From positions 62,001-126,000 of the forward strand of contig NZ_FQWE01000006.1 of the NCBI RefSeq assembly GCF_900129575.1: a stretch of DNA of 64,000 nucleotides, given 5' to 3'. Within the stretch, counting starts at the first letter, position 1. Every line of letters begins with the position of its first letter. The notes beneath the pieces were generated by a model. That model was not told where the DNA came from and did not search any database. It saw nothing but the letters and a program-made list of their open reading frames with translations. Below are positions 46,095 to 55,174 of this stretch, in pieces. The position numbers and the translations under genes were made by a program. Origin of the DNA: Flavobacterium segetis. GTDB taxonomy: Bacteria > Bacteroidota > Bacteroidia > Flavobacteriales > Flavobacteriaceae.

Positions 46095-47249
46095 ATGAAT
46101 TTAAACGACTTATTTTTAGAAAATAAAGAGATTTCCATTAGCGGACGCTATATCACTTTGGCGTCAATCGAACCGTTACTAGGAGATCTAAAAAAAAATA
46201 ATCAAGTAAAAATTATTGGGAAATCTGTTCTTGGGAAGTCAATATATTCAGTGGAAATAGGTACTGGAAAAATGCGTATTTTATTATGGTCGCAAATGCA
46301 TGGTAATGAAAGTACGACTACAAAAGCCTTGTTTGATTTTTTTAATCTTTTAAAAAGCAGCTCCGAATTAGCAAAAAAATTACTAAATACATTTACTTTT
46401 CTAAGTATTCCAATGCTTAATCCTGATGGAGCAGATTTATATACAAGAGAGAATGCTAATAAAATAGATCTCAATAGAGATTCACAAGATCTTACACAGC
46501 CTGAAAGCCAGGTATTGCGTAATATTTTTAATCTTTTTAAACCTAATTATTGTTTTAATTTACACGATCAACGCACTATTTTTGGTGTTAACAACTCTGG
46601 AAAACCAGCAACACTATCATTTCTTGCTCCTTCTTATAACGAAGAAAGAGAAATCAATAATACTAGATTAAAAGCGATTGAATTAATTGCTGCAGTAAAT
46701 GGGCAACTTCAGCATTATTTACCAGGTCAAATAGGGCGTTTTGATGATTCATTTAATATTAATTGTATTGGTGATATGTTTCAGCATCTAGGAGTGCCTA
46801 CTATTTTATTTGAAGCTGGTCATTTTCCTAATGATTACGAGCGTGAAGAAACTCGTAAATTTGTATTTATGGCTTTGGCTTCAAGTTTTATGTCTTTAAG
46901 CGAAAACGTTATAGTTGTTAATGGAATTAACAAATACTTGAATATTCCTCAAAATAAAGTTGCTTTTTATGATTTTATTTATAAAAACATCAAAATAAAT
47001 TATGATGGTATTGAAATAATTACGAATTTTGCGGCACAATACAAAGAAGAGTTAATTGAAAATCATATTAGTTTTAACGCTTATATTGCTAAAATAGGAG
47101 ACTTGGAACATTTTTTTGGACATTTAGAATACGATGCTAACAATGCCATTTATACAGATAAAGGTGAAAGTATTCCGAATTTGAATCAAAAAGCAGATTT
47201 TCGTTTAGGAAATGACATGGAAATTATTAATGGAGTGATAAAAATTTAA
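46095..47249 (+). CDS. M14-family zinc carboxypeptidase-like protein
   Basis: 384 residues from ATG 46095. A longer frame reaches ATG 46041, but its first 18 residues are only translated operators (FTIVN, FTFVN repeat), and the promoter lies within it. The zinc motif HGNE (His69-x-x-Glu72) appears in LLWSQMHGNESTTTKA, the second-shell LNPDGADLYTRENANKIDLN and a further His in CFNLHDQRT fit M14 peptidases, and a Glu in TILFEAGHFP may be the general base. No signal peptide, so probably cytoplasmic. Likely under control of the divergent XRE regulator. Confidence 0.85.
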   Translation: MNLNDLFLENKEISISGRYITLASIEPLLGDLKKNNQVKIIGKSVLGKSIYSVEIGTGKMRILLWSQMHGNESTTTKALFDFFNLLKSSSELAKKLLNTFTFLSIPMLNPDGADLYTRENANKIDLNRDSQDLTQPESQVLRNIFNLFKPNYCFNLHDQRTIFGVNNSGKPATLSFLAPSYNEEREINNTRLKAIELIAAVNGQLQHYLPGQIGRFDDSFNINCIGDMFQHLGVPTILFEAGHFPNDYEREETRKFVFMALASSFMSLSENVIVVNGINKYLNIPQNKVAFYDFIYKNIKINYDGIEIITNFAAQYKEELIENHISFNAYIAKIGDLEHFFGHLEYDANNAIYTDKGESIPNLNQKADFRLGNDMEIINGVIKI

Positions 47250-47326
47250 TTTTTTTTACTTTTTAACAATTATTATGTATATTTTTATACTTTGTTAAAG
47301 CACTTAAAAATATTAATATTAGAATT

Positions 47327-47806
47327 ATGAGTAAATTTCGTTTAGATGAAGTAGATCACCAGATACTGGATATGCTGATTGATAACACAAGAGTTCCTTT
47401 TACAGACATTGCTAAAAAGTTATTGATTTCGGCAGGTACGGTGCACGTAAGAGTAAAAAAAATGGAGGATGCGGGAATAATTATGGGATCATCATTAGTT
47501 CTTGATTATGATAAATTAGGATATTCATTTATAGCTTATGTTGGTGTCTTTTTAAACAATACCTCTCAAACAAAGTTCGTTTTAGAGCGTATTAATGAAA
47601 TTCCATATGTAACTGTAGCTTCTGTAACAACAGGAAAATTTAATATTTTCTGTAAAATTAGAGCTAAAGATACTAAACATGCTAAAGATGTTATTTTTAT
47701 GATTGATGATATTGACGGCGTTTATAGAACAGAAACTATGATTTCGCTAGAAGAAAGTATCAACGACAAGAAGCGTTTGATGCACACTATTTTTAAAAAT
47801 ATGTAA
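47327..47806 (+). CDS. Lrp/AsnC-family transcriptional regulator
   Basis: 159 residues. The N-terminal HTH is LDMLIDNTRVPFTDIAKKLL followed by SAGTVHVRVKKMEDAGII, and the C-terminal RAM/ligand domain includes IPYVTVASVTTGKFNIFCKI. The dimensions match Lrp/AsnC. It usually senses an amino acid. A clean terminator follows and separates it from the PEP carboxylase gene. Confidence 0.92.
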   Translation: MSKFRLDEVDHQILDMLIDNTRVPFTDIAKKLLISAGTVHVRVKKMEDAGIIMGSSLVLDYDKLGYSFIAYVGVFLNNTSQTKFVLERINEIPYVTVASVTTGKFNIFCKIRAKDTKHAKDVIFMIDDIDGVYRTETMISLEESINDKKRLMHTIFKNM

Positions 47807-47835
47807 TCAATCTTGAATCTAATATAGGATAATAG

Positions 47836-47866
47836 AACCTCAAGTTAATTCTTGAGGTTTTTTTTT
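47836..47866 (+). terminator. Intrinsic terminator after the Lrp gene
   Basis: AACCTCAAG and CTTGAGGTT form a perfect 9-bp stem over a 6-nt loop, then seven T. It lies 30 bp after the stop. A TTG at 47852 that opens the frame of the next gene is within this hairpin and is therefore not a start. Confidence 0.9.
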
Positions 47867-47905
47867 GAAAAATTAACCAACTACTACAACTATAACTATA
47901 AAAAC

Positions 47906-50491
47906 ATGTACACTTTACCTAAAATTGAACGTTTTAATCAAGATGTTCTATCTAAATACAATATTTACAATAGTGTGTTCATCACGTTGCCGTTTGACTC
48001 AATAGATAATACAGGTGCTTTATTACCATTATTTACAGATATATGTGACATTGGTTTTAAAAAGCAAGAGACTCCAAAAGAAATAGTCGACTTTTTTGCA
48101 GATAAATATTTACATAATCCAACAGAGCAGGATAAAATTGATATTATGTTCAAGTTTATTCAGTATATTGAGCGACAAATTGTATTATTTGACGCAGTTG
48201 AAGATGCTGCTTTTCCAGTAGTAAATAATATGGAAGGAAGGGGTTCCCTTCGAGATATAAAAGAAAAATCTGATGCAAAAAACAAACAAGAGGAAGTAAT
48301 TAATTTTCTTGAGGATTTTCATGTTCGAACCGTATTAACTGCACACCCAACCCAGTTTTATCCTGGAGCAGTTCTAGGAATTATTAATGATTTAACAAAT
48401 GCCATTCGTAAAAATAATTTATTAGATATTAAACTATTATTAGCGCAATTAGGAAAAACACCATTTATACAAAATGAAAAACCAAATCCTTTTGACGAAG
48501 CTGTCAGTTTAATTTGGTACCTGGAAAATGTTTTTTATGAAACTTCTGGAGAAATGGTGCATTATTTACAAAAAAATATTTTTGGTGGAGAATCTATAAA
48601 AAACCCAATAATACAACTTGGATTTTGGCCAGGGGGCGATCGTGACGGAAATCCATTTGTTACCACAGAAATTACTTTTAAAGTAGCAGAGCGACTAAGA
48701 ACTTCTATTTTAAAATGCTACTACATTGAAATCAGGAAATTAAAAAGAAAGTTAACATTTTTAGGCGTAAGTAATTTAGTAAATGAATTGGAACAAAAGC
48801 TGTATCGATCTGTATTCTACTCAGTTGGAGAGATTTTTATAACTTTAGATGAATTTAAAGCACAATTAAATAAAATAAAACAGATTATTATTGATCAGCA
48901 TCAATCATTATATTTAGATGATTTAGATGCACTTTTGATTAAAGTTAATTTGTTTGGCTTTCATTTTGCGTCACTTGATATTAGACAAAATAGTAAAATA
49001 CATGATTCTGTTTTTAAAGATGTTGTCGATTACTATTTAAATCAAGATTCGACTGTTTTTCCTAGCAATTATTTTGAGCTTAATGAGAAAGAAAAATTTG
49101 ATGTGCTTTCTAGAGTTAGTGGTAATCTAGATCCAACTATTTTTGAACATGAATTGACACAATTAACAATAGAGTCCATTCAAGCTATTAAAACAATTCA
49201 GAATAAGAATGGAGAATATGGTGCTAATCGTTACATTATAAGCAATAATGAAAGCGCGCTAAACGTAATGGAAACTTTTGCTTTATTTCGTTTATGTAAC
49301 TGGGCTAGTCCTTCTGTTGATATTATTCCGCTTTTTGAATCTGTTGATGATTTGCAAAATGCGCATATAATTATGGAAAAACTTTATACCAATCCTGCTT
49401 ATGCAAATCATTTAAGTAGCAGAAACTGTGAGCAAACTATAATGTTAGGTTTTTCTGATGGCACAAAAGATGGTGGTTATTTAATGGCAAACTGGAGCAT
49501 TTATAAAGCGAAAGAAGAACTTACAGCAATTTCAAGAAAATATGGCATGAAAGTTATCTTCTTTGATGGGCGGGGTGGTCCACCGGCTCGTGGTGGTGGA
49601 AAAACCCATAAATTTTACGCATCTTTAGGTCCAACGATTGAGAATAATGAAATTCAAGTTACCGTTCAAGGACAAACAATTAGTTCTAATTTTGGTACTT
49701 TAGATTCTTGCCGTTATAATTTAGAAAATTTATTGAGTGCCGGAGTTACAAATCAAGTATTTAGTAAAGGGCAAAATGAACTTTCTACTGAAGAGAAAAC
49801 TATTTTGGATCAATTAGCAGATGCTGGATATGAAAAGTATTTAAGTTTTAAAAATCACCCTAAATTTATTCCATATTTAGAGCAAATGAGTACTTTAAAA
49901 TACTATGCTAAGACTAATATTGGAAGTCGCCCTTCAAAAAGAAGTAAATCTGCTAATTTAGATTTCGCTGATTTAAGAGCGATTCCTTTTGTAGGGTCTT
50001 GGAGTCAATTGAAGCAGAATGTTCCAGGATTTTTTGGTGTTGGTACAGCATTAAAAAAGTTTGAAGAAAATGGTCATTGGACAAAAGTTCAAGATCTATA
50101 CGATAATTCTTTATTCTTCAAAACTTTATTGGAAAATAGCATGATGTCTTTAGCAAAATCATTTTTCCCATTGACAGCTTACATGCAAAAAGATCCTGAA
50201 TTTGGTGAATTTTGGCAAATAATTTATGATGAATTTTTAGAAACTAAACGTTTATTATTAAAAATAGCTGGTCATACAACACTAATGGAAAATTATTCAG
50301 ATGGTAAAGCTTCAATTGAAATTAGAGAACGTATAGTGCTGCCATTGATCACCATACAACAATATGCCTTGTTACGAATTAATGAATTAAATAAAGAAGC
50401 TGTTCTAAACGAGCAATTAATTAAAGTTTACGAGAAAATCGTTATGCGATCACTTTTTGGAAATACAAATGCAAGTAGGAATTCAGCTTAA
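47906..50491 (+). CDS. ppc: Phosphoenolpyruvate carboxylase
   Basis: 861 residues from ATG 47906; a longer frame from 47852 would start inside the terminator. Key motifs: VLTAHPTQF with the catalytic His, WPGGDRDGNPFV, and FFDGRGGPPARGGGKTHKF with the GRGGxxxRGG signature. It fixes bicarbonate onto PEP to give oxaloacetate. The C-terminus ends ...NASRNSA instead of the usual ...RNTG; the family's final Gly binding is not obvious here. A possible promoter could not be pinned. Confidence 0.93.
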   Translation: MYTLPKIERFNQDVLSKYNIYNSVFITLPFDSIDNTGALLPLFTDICDIGFKKQETPKEIVDFFADKYLHNPTEQDKIDIMFKFIQYIERQIVLFDAVEDAAFPVVNNMEGRGSLRDIKEKSDAKNKQEEVINFLEDFHVRTVLTAHPTQFYPGAVLGIINDLTNAIRKNNLLDIKLLLAQLGKTPFIQNEKPNPFDEAVSLIWYLENVFYETSGEMVHYLQKNIFGGESIKNPIIQLGFWPGGDRDGNPFVTTEITFKVAERLRTSILKCYYIEIRKLKRKLTFLGVSNLVNELEQKLYRSVFYSVGEIFITLDEFKAQLNKIKQIIIDQHQSLYLDDLDALLIKVNLFGFHFASLDIRQNSKIHDSVFKDVVDYYLNQDSTVFPSNYFELNEKEKFDVLSRVSGNLDPTIFEHELTQLTIESIQAIKTIQNKNGEYGANRYIISNNESALNVMETFALFRLCNWASPSVDIIPLFESVDDLQNAHIIMEKLYTNPAYANHLSSRNCEQTIMLGFSDGTKDGGYLMANWSIYKAKEELTAISRKYGMKVIFFDGRGGPPARGGGKTHKFYASLGPTIENNEIQVTVQGQTISSNFGTLDSCRYNLENLLSAGVTNQVFSKGQNELSTEEKTILDQLADAGYEKYLSFKNHPKFIPYLEQMSTLKYYAKTNIGSRPSKRSKSANLDFADLRAIPFVGSWSQLKQNVPGFFGVGTALKKFEENGHWTKVQDLYDNSLFFKTLLENSMMSLAKSFFPLTAYMQKDPEFGEFWQIIYDEFLETKRLLLKIAGHTTLMENYSDGKASIEIRERIVLPLITIQQYALLRINELNKEAVLNEQLIKVYEKIVMRSLFGNTNASRNSA

Positions 50492-50503
50492 AACAAATAA
50501 AAA

Positions 50504-51019
50504 ATGACAGCATCACAATTACCAGTTAACGAATATGCGGAATATTATTTTCAGTATATAAATGTATTAGGAGAGGCAACCTTACTTGAAGAATTAGAAA
50601 TTTCATTGCATGAATTTATCCGCTTTGTTCAAAATATTCCTATGGACAAGTTTGATTATCGTTATGCCGAAGGAAAATGGACAATCAAGGAAATTATTCA
50701 GCATGTGATAGATACCGAACGTATTTTTGCGTATCGAGCGTTGCGCATTTCAAGAAATGATACAACACCTCTTCCCGGATTTGACGAAAATGAATATATA
50801 AATAATACCGCAGCCAATGCGCGAGGAATTCAGGATTTATTAACTGAATTTTCCGCAGTGAGACACTCTAATATTTACTTGTTCAAAAGCTTATCTATCG
50901 AGCAATTAGAAAGAATGGGCATAGCTTCAAATGCTGGAGTCTCAGTTCGAGCAATTGGTTTTATACTAATTGGTCATCAAAAACACCATCAAAACATATT
51001 TGAAGAAAGATATCTATAA
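50504..51019 (+). CDS. DinB-family protein
   Basis: 171 residues. The four-helix DinB fold shows KWTIKEIIQHVIDTERIFAY with the first metal-ligand His, and a late GHQKHHQNIFEERYL His pair; together these form the metal triad. Members are often thiol S-transferases or uncharacterised. It starts 12 bp after ppc and may be co-transcribed. Converges with the DNA-glycosylase pseudogene. Confidence 0.88.
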   Translation: MTASQLPVNEYAEYYFQYINVLGEATLLEELEISLHEFIRFVQNIPMDKFDYRYAEGKWTIKEIIQHVIDTERIFAYRALRISRNDTTPLPGFDENEYINNTAANARGIQDLLTEFSAVRHSNIYLFKSLSIEQLERMGIASNAGVSVRAIGFILIGHQKHHQNIFEERYL

Positions 51020-51020
51020 T

Positions 51021-51497
51021 TTAGATTTTAAAGGCAGACCAAATTTTTAACTTTTTTTCGAATGACATAGTATTTGCGGGACTTGTAGAAGGCATTAAGA
51101 AATATGTTATGCCTTCTACTTGTCCAAATTTTTTATAAAAAAATTTATGGCTTTCCTTTCCATTGAAAACAATTTTATTTATTTTGGGGAATTGATCAAC
51201 TAACATTTTAAAATCATTTTCTTGATAATTTTTAATGTGAATATCTATACTGCCTTTTCTTTCGCAATTTTTTAGCACATCCCATAGTCCGATATCATTT
51301 TTTTGAAGTACTTCAATTCTTTCATTGTAATTGTTGGAAACAGGTACGGTAGAAAAGAGAGTGAAAATGATTTTTCAAAAATGATTACTGGGATTTGCAT
51401 AGTATTCTTGTTTCTCCAGCGATGTTACGCCAGGCATTGTCGCCAAAATGAGAGTTTGATTCGAAAAATTTACAATTGGTAAAAAAGATTGAATCAT
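51021..51497 (-). pseudogene. Hypoxanthine/mismatch DNA glycosylase gene with Trp41->TGA
   Basis: One frame of 158 codons from ATG 51497 to 51021, interrupted only at codon 41 (TGA at 51375-51377). The sequence reads LILATMPGVTSLEKQEYYAN, PSNHF-stop-KIIFTLFST, IGLWDVLKNCERKGSIDI and STSPANTMSFEKKLKIW. In the TIGR04274/Mug-like glycosylase family the position after NHF is Trp, so TGG has become TGA. It starts inside the recQ stop (ATGA overlap) and is the second gene of that operon. As written it would not be functional; sequencing error is possible. Confidence 0.85.
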
Positions 51498-53614
51498 ATT
51501 TTTTTATTAAATTGAAAGCTCTTTTTTTCAATTATTGCTAATCCTAAGCGGATTTTTCCATAATCTATTTTTTCTTCAAAATAGTCAAAATAAGGTTTTA
51601 AAGTTTCTGGAGAGTCAAGTTGATTTTTTGCAAAAGCAATTTTTTGTACTTCATTATTTGATACAAATGGAGACAGGTCTATAGCTTCGCCATCACTATA
51701 AAGTTTGGCTAAATGAGACATTATGGTGCTTAATCCTAATTTTCTTTTTTCGGCGATTGCTTCAATAGATAATCCACTAGTATACATTTCTAATGTTTCT
51801 TGATAAGTTGTTCCTTCTTTCTTTTTTTTTGTAACTTTTGCTTTTTGAAATTCAATTATGGCTTTTATAAAAGAATCACCATATTTTTCAAGTTTTGCTT
51901 TTCCAACCCCATCAATTGATAATAATTCTTCGTCGCTCATTGGTCTTTCTGTTTCCATTTGACGTAAAGCGGCATCACTAAAAATAACATAGGCAGGAAC
52001 TTCCTCTTCTTTAGAAATTTCGTATCGTAATTTTCTTAAAATTTCAAATAGTGAATTTTTAGATGATTTGGCTTTAGTCTCTTTAACTTGTTGTTTATCT
52101 ATAGATTTCTGAACGTTAGTTAATTCAACTTTCTCGCCCTCAAAAAGTACTTTTTTGGCAAAAGCCGTTAATCTAATTTTATTCTGTTGATCAAAAGCTA
52201 TTTCGCAATAACCTAAATTGATAAGTTGAATCAAATATTGATTCCAATTGAACCACGAAAGGTCATTGCCTACAGCATAAGTCTTTAAAAGTTGATATTC
52301 TTTTTCATATATATAAGCATTTTTTGAACCACGTAAAAAATCTATAATAACGGCTAATGGCTCTGACTCCTTTAAACGTATTATTGCTGATAATGCTTTT
52401 TGAGCAATAACAGTTCCATCAAAAAATAAAGGCGGATTTTTACAAATATCGCAATTTCCACAATTGTCGTTTACTAGTTCACCAAAATACGAAAGTAAAA
52501 TTTTACGGCGACAGCTCAATGCATCGGCGTATTGTTTCATTCTTTCCAATTTTGCCAACTGAACTTCAGCATTTAAGCCTTGTGAAGCAAATTTTTGTAA
52601 CTGAATTACATCGCCATAACTTTCAAACAATACCGTTTCAGATGGTAATCCGTCACGACCAGCACGACCAATTTCTTGATAATAGCCTTCAATATTTTTA
52701 GGTAAATTATAATGAATCACCCACCGAACATTCGATTTATCAATTCCCATCCCAAAAGCAATGGTTGCACATACCACTTGGCAATCATCATTAATAAACT
52801 GATCTTGAGTTTTAGATCTAATTTTCCCATCTAAACCGGCATGATACGCTTTAGCATTTATCCCTGTTTTTTGTAATTTTTCAGCAAGTTCTTCAGTTGT
52901 CTTGCGGCTCAAGCAGTAAATAATTCCTGACTCATTTGGTTTGTCTTTAATAAAATCTATTATCTGTTTTACTCTATCCAAGGCTGGTCTTACTTCTAGA
53001 CTTAGATTTTTTCGATCAAATGACGCGACAAATATTTGAGGATTTACGAAGTTTAATTGAGTGCTAATATCCTTACGGGTAGCTTTATCAGCAGTTGCAG
53101 TCAAAGCTAAGATTGGAGTGGAAGGAAAGCGATTTTTAAGATATCCTAAATTAGTATAAGCTGGACGAAAATCATGTCCCCAAGCTGAAATACAGTGCGC
53201 TTCATCTATAGCAATAAGACTTACTGTCATAGTATTAAAAAGATTATCTAAAAAAGATAAACTTTCCGGAGCTACATAAACCAATTTAATTTTATTAGAT
53301 TTCAAGCTTTCAATGTAAAACTGTCGTTCATTTTCTGTTTGACTACTGTTAATAAAGCAAGCTTCAATTCCATTTGCCTTCAAGCTATCTACTTGATCTT
53401 TCATTAAAGCTATCAGCGGCGAAATCACAATAGTGATTCCTTCAAAAAGTAAAGCGGGTAATTGAAAACAAATAGATTTTCCACCACCAGTGGGCATAAT
53501 TGCTAATGTATCTTGACCAGATAAAATACAATTTATTATTTCTTCTTGGTTAGGTCTAAATTTTTCAAAACCAAAGTTTTCCTTTAATGTGGAATGTAAA
53601 ATTGCAGTTGTCAT
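51494..53614 (-). CDS. recQ: ATP-dependent DNA helicase RecQ
   Basis: 706 residues. The N-terminal helicase core has FRPNQEEIINCILSGQD, Walker A MPTGGGKSICFQLPAL, DEAHCISAWGHDFRP, and TATADKATR. The second helicase domain includes FGMGIDKSNVRWVIH and QEIGRAGRDGLPSE. The Cys cluster (CRRKILLSYFGE, NCGNCDIC) builds the RecQ-C zinc site, then winged helix and an HRDC-type segment (SDEELLSIDGVGKAKLEKYG). Repairs and restarts forks. Its gene overlaps the glycosylase pseudogene by four bases. Confidence 0.95.
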   Translation of the reverse strand: MTTAILHSTLKENFGFEKFRPNQEEIINCILSGQDTLAIMPTGGGKSICFQLPALLFEGITIVISPLIALMKDQVDSLKANGIEACFINSSQTENERQFYIESLKSNKIKLVYVAPESLSFLDNLFNTMTVSLIAIDEAHCISAWGHDFRPAYTNLGYLKNRFPSTPILALTATADKATRKDISTQLNFVNPQIFVASFDRKNLSLEVRPALDRVKQIIDFIKDKPNESGIIYCLSRKTTEELAEKLQKTGINAKAYHAGLDGKIRSKTQDQFINDDCQVVCATIAFGMGIDKSNVRWVIHYNLPKNIEGYYQEIGRAGRDGLPSETVLFESYGDVIQLQKFASQGLNAEVQLAKLERMKQYADALSCRRKILLSYFGELVNDNCGNCDICKNPPLFFDGTVIAQKALSAIIRLKESEPLAVIIDFLRGSKNAYIYEKEYQLLKTYAVGNDLSWFNWNQYLIQLINLGYCEIAFDQQNKIRLTAFAKKVLFEGEKVELTNVQKSIDKQQVKETKAKSSKNSLFEILRKLRYEISKEEEVPAYVIFSDAALRQMETERPMSDEELLSIDGVGKAKLEKYGDSFIKAIIEFQKAKVTKKKKEGTTYQETLEMYTSGLSIEAIAEKRKLGLSTIMSHLAKLYSDGEAIDLSPFVSNNEVQKIAFAKNQLDSPETLKPYFDYFEEKIDYGKIRLGLAIIEKKSFQFNKKI

Positions 53615-53642
53615 TGTGGCGTATATTTTGAACTAAAGTAAT

Positions 53643-53672
53643 AAAAAAAGGAACTCAATTACGAGTTCCTTT
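53643..53672 (-). terminator. Terminator for the speA/DHS/acidic-protein unit
   Basis: AAAGGAACTC (53647-53656) pairs with GAGTTCCTTT (53663-53672) over a 6-nt loop; on minus the hairpin is followed by seven T. It separates the acidic-protein gene from recQ. Confidence 0.85.
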
Positions 53673-53698
53673 AAATTGTATTTTAATGACAAGTTGAA

Positions 53699-54100
53699 TT
53701 AATCTTCATCATCTTGATCATCATCTTCATCTATAAAATCTTTTTCATCAGCGTCATAATCATCGTCATCGTCTCCTGAGTCAGAATCTGGCTTGTCATC
53801 ATCATCATCATCATCATCTAGATCATCATCTAAATCTAAACCTTTCATTGGCTCAACAACTTCATCAATTAGTAATTCATCATCCTCATCGTAATTTTCA
53901 ATTCGATCAGAAAGTTTTGTACTAACTTTTACGAGATAAATTGTGTCATCAGTGCGAACTTCGACTGCTTCAATCAATTCATTTTTGGCATTTCTAAAAC
54001 TGATAATGTTTGAATCATCATAACCATCAGGAAATTTTTCCACTAATAAATTTAAAATCTCGTGGGTAAGTTTCGCGTAATCTACTATTACTCTTTTCAT
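53699..54100 (-). CDS. Acidic protein with Asp-rich tail
   Basis: 133 residues. The first 80 residues form a small alpha/beta-like module (MKRVIVDYAKLTHEILNLLV, ELIEAVEVRTDDTIYLVKVS), and the rest is dominated by Asp and Glu. The tail is encoded by runs of CAT triplets on + around 53796-53819, which could slip. It lies 7 bp after the deoxyhypusine-synthase-like gene and is closed by the terminator, so it belongs to that transcript. Conserved in related genomes, but without known function. Sometimes mislabelled DNA primase. Confidence 0.75.
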   Translation of the reverse strand: MKRVIVDYAKLTHEILNLLVEKFPDGYDDSNIISFRNAKNELIEAVEVRTDDTIYLVKVSTKLSDRIENYDEDDELLIDEVVEPMKGLDLDDDLDDDDDDDDKPDSDSGDDDDDYDADEKDFIDEDDDQDDED

Positions 54101-54107
54101 AAATATT

Positions 54108-55079
54108 CTATAGGTCTAACAAATAAGCGAAAATTAAAGGTACTACTATTGTAGCATCTGACTCAATTATAAATTTAGGGGTTTTAATATCTAATTTACC
54201 CCATGTAATTTTTTCGTTTGGGACAGCTCCAGAATACGATCCATAGCTAGTTGTTGAATCTGAAATTTGACAGAAATAACTCCAAAAAGGAACATCATGC
54301 ATTTCCATATCTTGATACAACATAGGTACAACACAAATAGGGAAATCTCCAGCAATACCCCCACCAATTTGAAAGAAACCAACACCTTTACTACTATTTT
54401 TTGGATACCATTCAGAAAGAAAAATCATGTACTCAATACCTGATTTCATTGTTGATGCTTTTAAATCTCCTTTAATTACATAAGAAGCAAAAATATTTCC
54501 CATTGTACTGTCTTCCCAACCCGGTACAATTATAGGTAAATTTTTCTCTGCAGCAGCATACATCCAGCTATCTTTTAAGTCAATTTCATAATATTCCTCA
54601 AGAACACCAGAAAGTAGCATTTTATACATAAATTCATGAGGAAAGTATCTCTCGCCTTTTTCTTCAGCATCTTTCCAAATTTTATAAATGTGCTTTTGCA
54701 AACGACGGAATGCCTCATGCTCTGGAATACAAGTATCTGTGACGCGATTTAATCCTCTTTCCATCAAATCCCATTCTTCCTGAGGTGTCAAGTCACGATA
54801 ATTTGGTACTCTTTCATAATGTGAATGAGCTACTAAATTCATGATATCTTCCTCAAGATTTGCTCCTGTACAAGAAATGATATGAACTTTATCCTGACGA
54901 ATTATTTCAGCGAAGATTTTTCCAATTTCGGCAGTACTCATTGCACCAGCCATTGTTACCATCATTTTCGCTCCGTTAGCTAATTGTTCTTCGTAAGCTT
55001 TAGCTGCGTCAACTAAAGATGCAGAGTTGAAATGCAAATAATGCTTTTCAATAAACTGACTAATAGGTCCTTTGCTCAT
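54108..55079 (-). CDS. Deoxyhypusine-synthase-like protein
   Basis: 323 residues, DHS fold. N-terminal SQFIEKHYLHFNSASLVDAA and AKMMVTMAGAMSTAEIGK, and the active-site segment YSGAVPNEKITWGKLD, in which the Lys of WGK is the residue that forms the imine in true DHS. Bacteria lack eIF5A, so it more likely handles a polyamine by another reaction, such as homospermidine-type chemistry. It follows the arginine decarboxylase gene by 95 bp and is in one unit with the acidic protein. The exact reaction is unproven. Confidence 0.85.
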   Translation of the reverse strand: MSKGPISQFIEKHYLHFNSASLVDAAKAYEEQLANGAKMMVTMAGAMSTAEIGKIFAEIIRQDKVHIISCTGANLEEDIMNLVAHSHYERVPNYRDLTPQEEWDLMERGLNRVTDTCIPEHEAFRRLQKHIYKIWKDAEEKGERYFPHEFMYKMLLSGVLEEYYEIDLKDSWMYAAAEKNLPIIVPGWEDSTMGNIFASYVIKGDLKASTMKSGIEYMIFLSEWYPKNSSKGVGFFQIGGGIAGDFPICVVPMLYQDMEMHDVPFWSYFCQISDSTTSYGSYSGAVPNEKITWGKLDIKTPKFIIESDATIVVPLIFAYLLDL

Positions 55080-55174
55080 TTTTTATAATTTTATTTTCTC
55101 GTATTTAATTTCACAACGTATTTTCAAATTTAATAAAATAAATTTGAAACACGTACTTATAAATGTTGTTTACT

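Noticed and set aside
21719..51497. TGA recoding to Trp or selenocysteine
   Set aside because: TGA is a normal stop in many genes here, TGG is used for Trp throughout, and no SECIS-like element or supporting context was seen.
53790..53830. CAT-triplet run as a regulatory or CRISPR-like repeat
   Set aside because: It only encodes Asp residues of the acidic protein; no spacers or repeat-spacer pattern.
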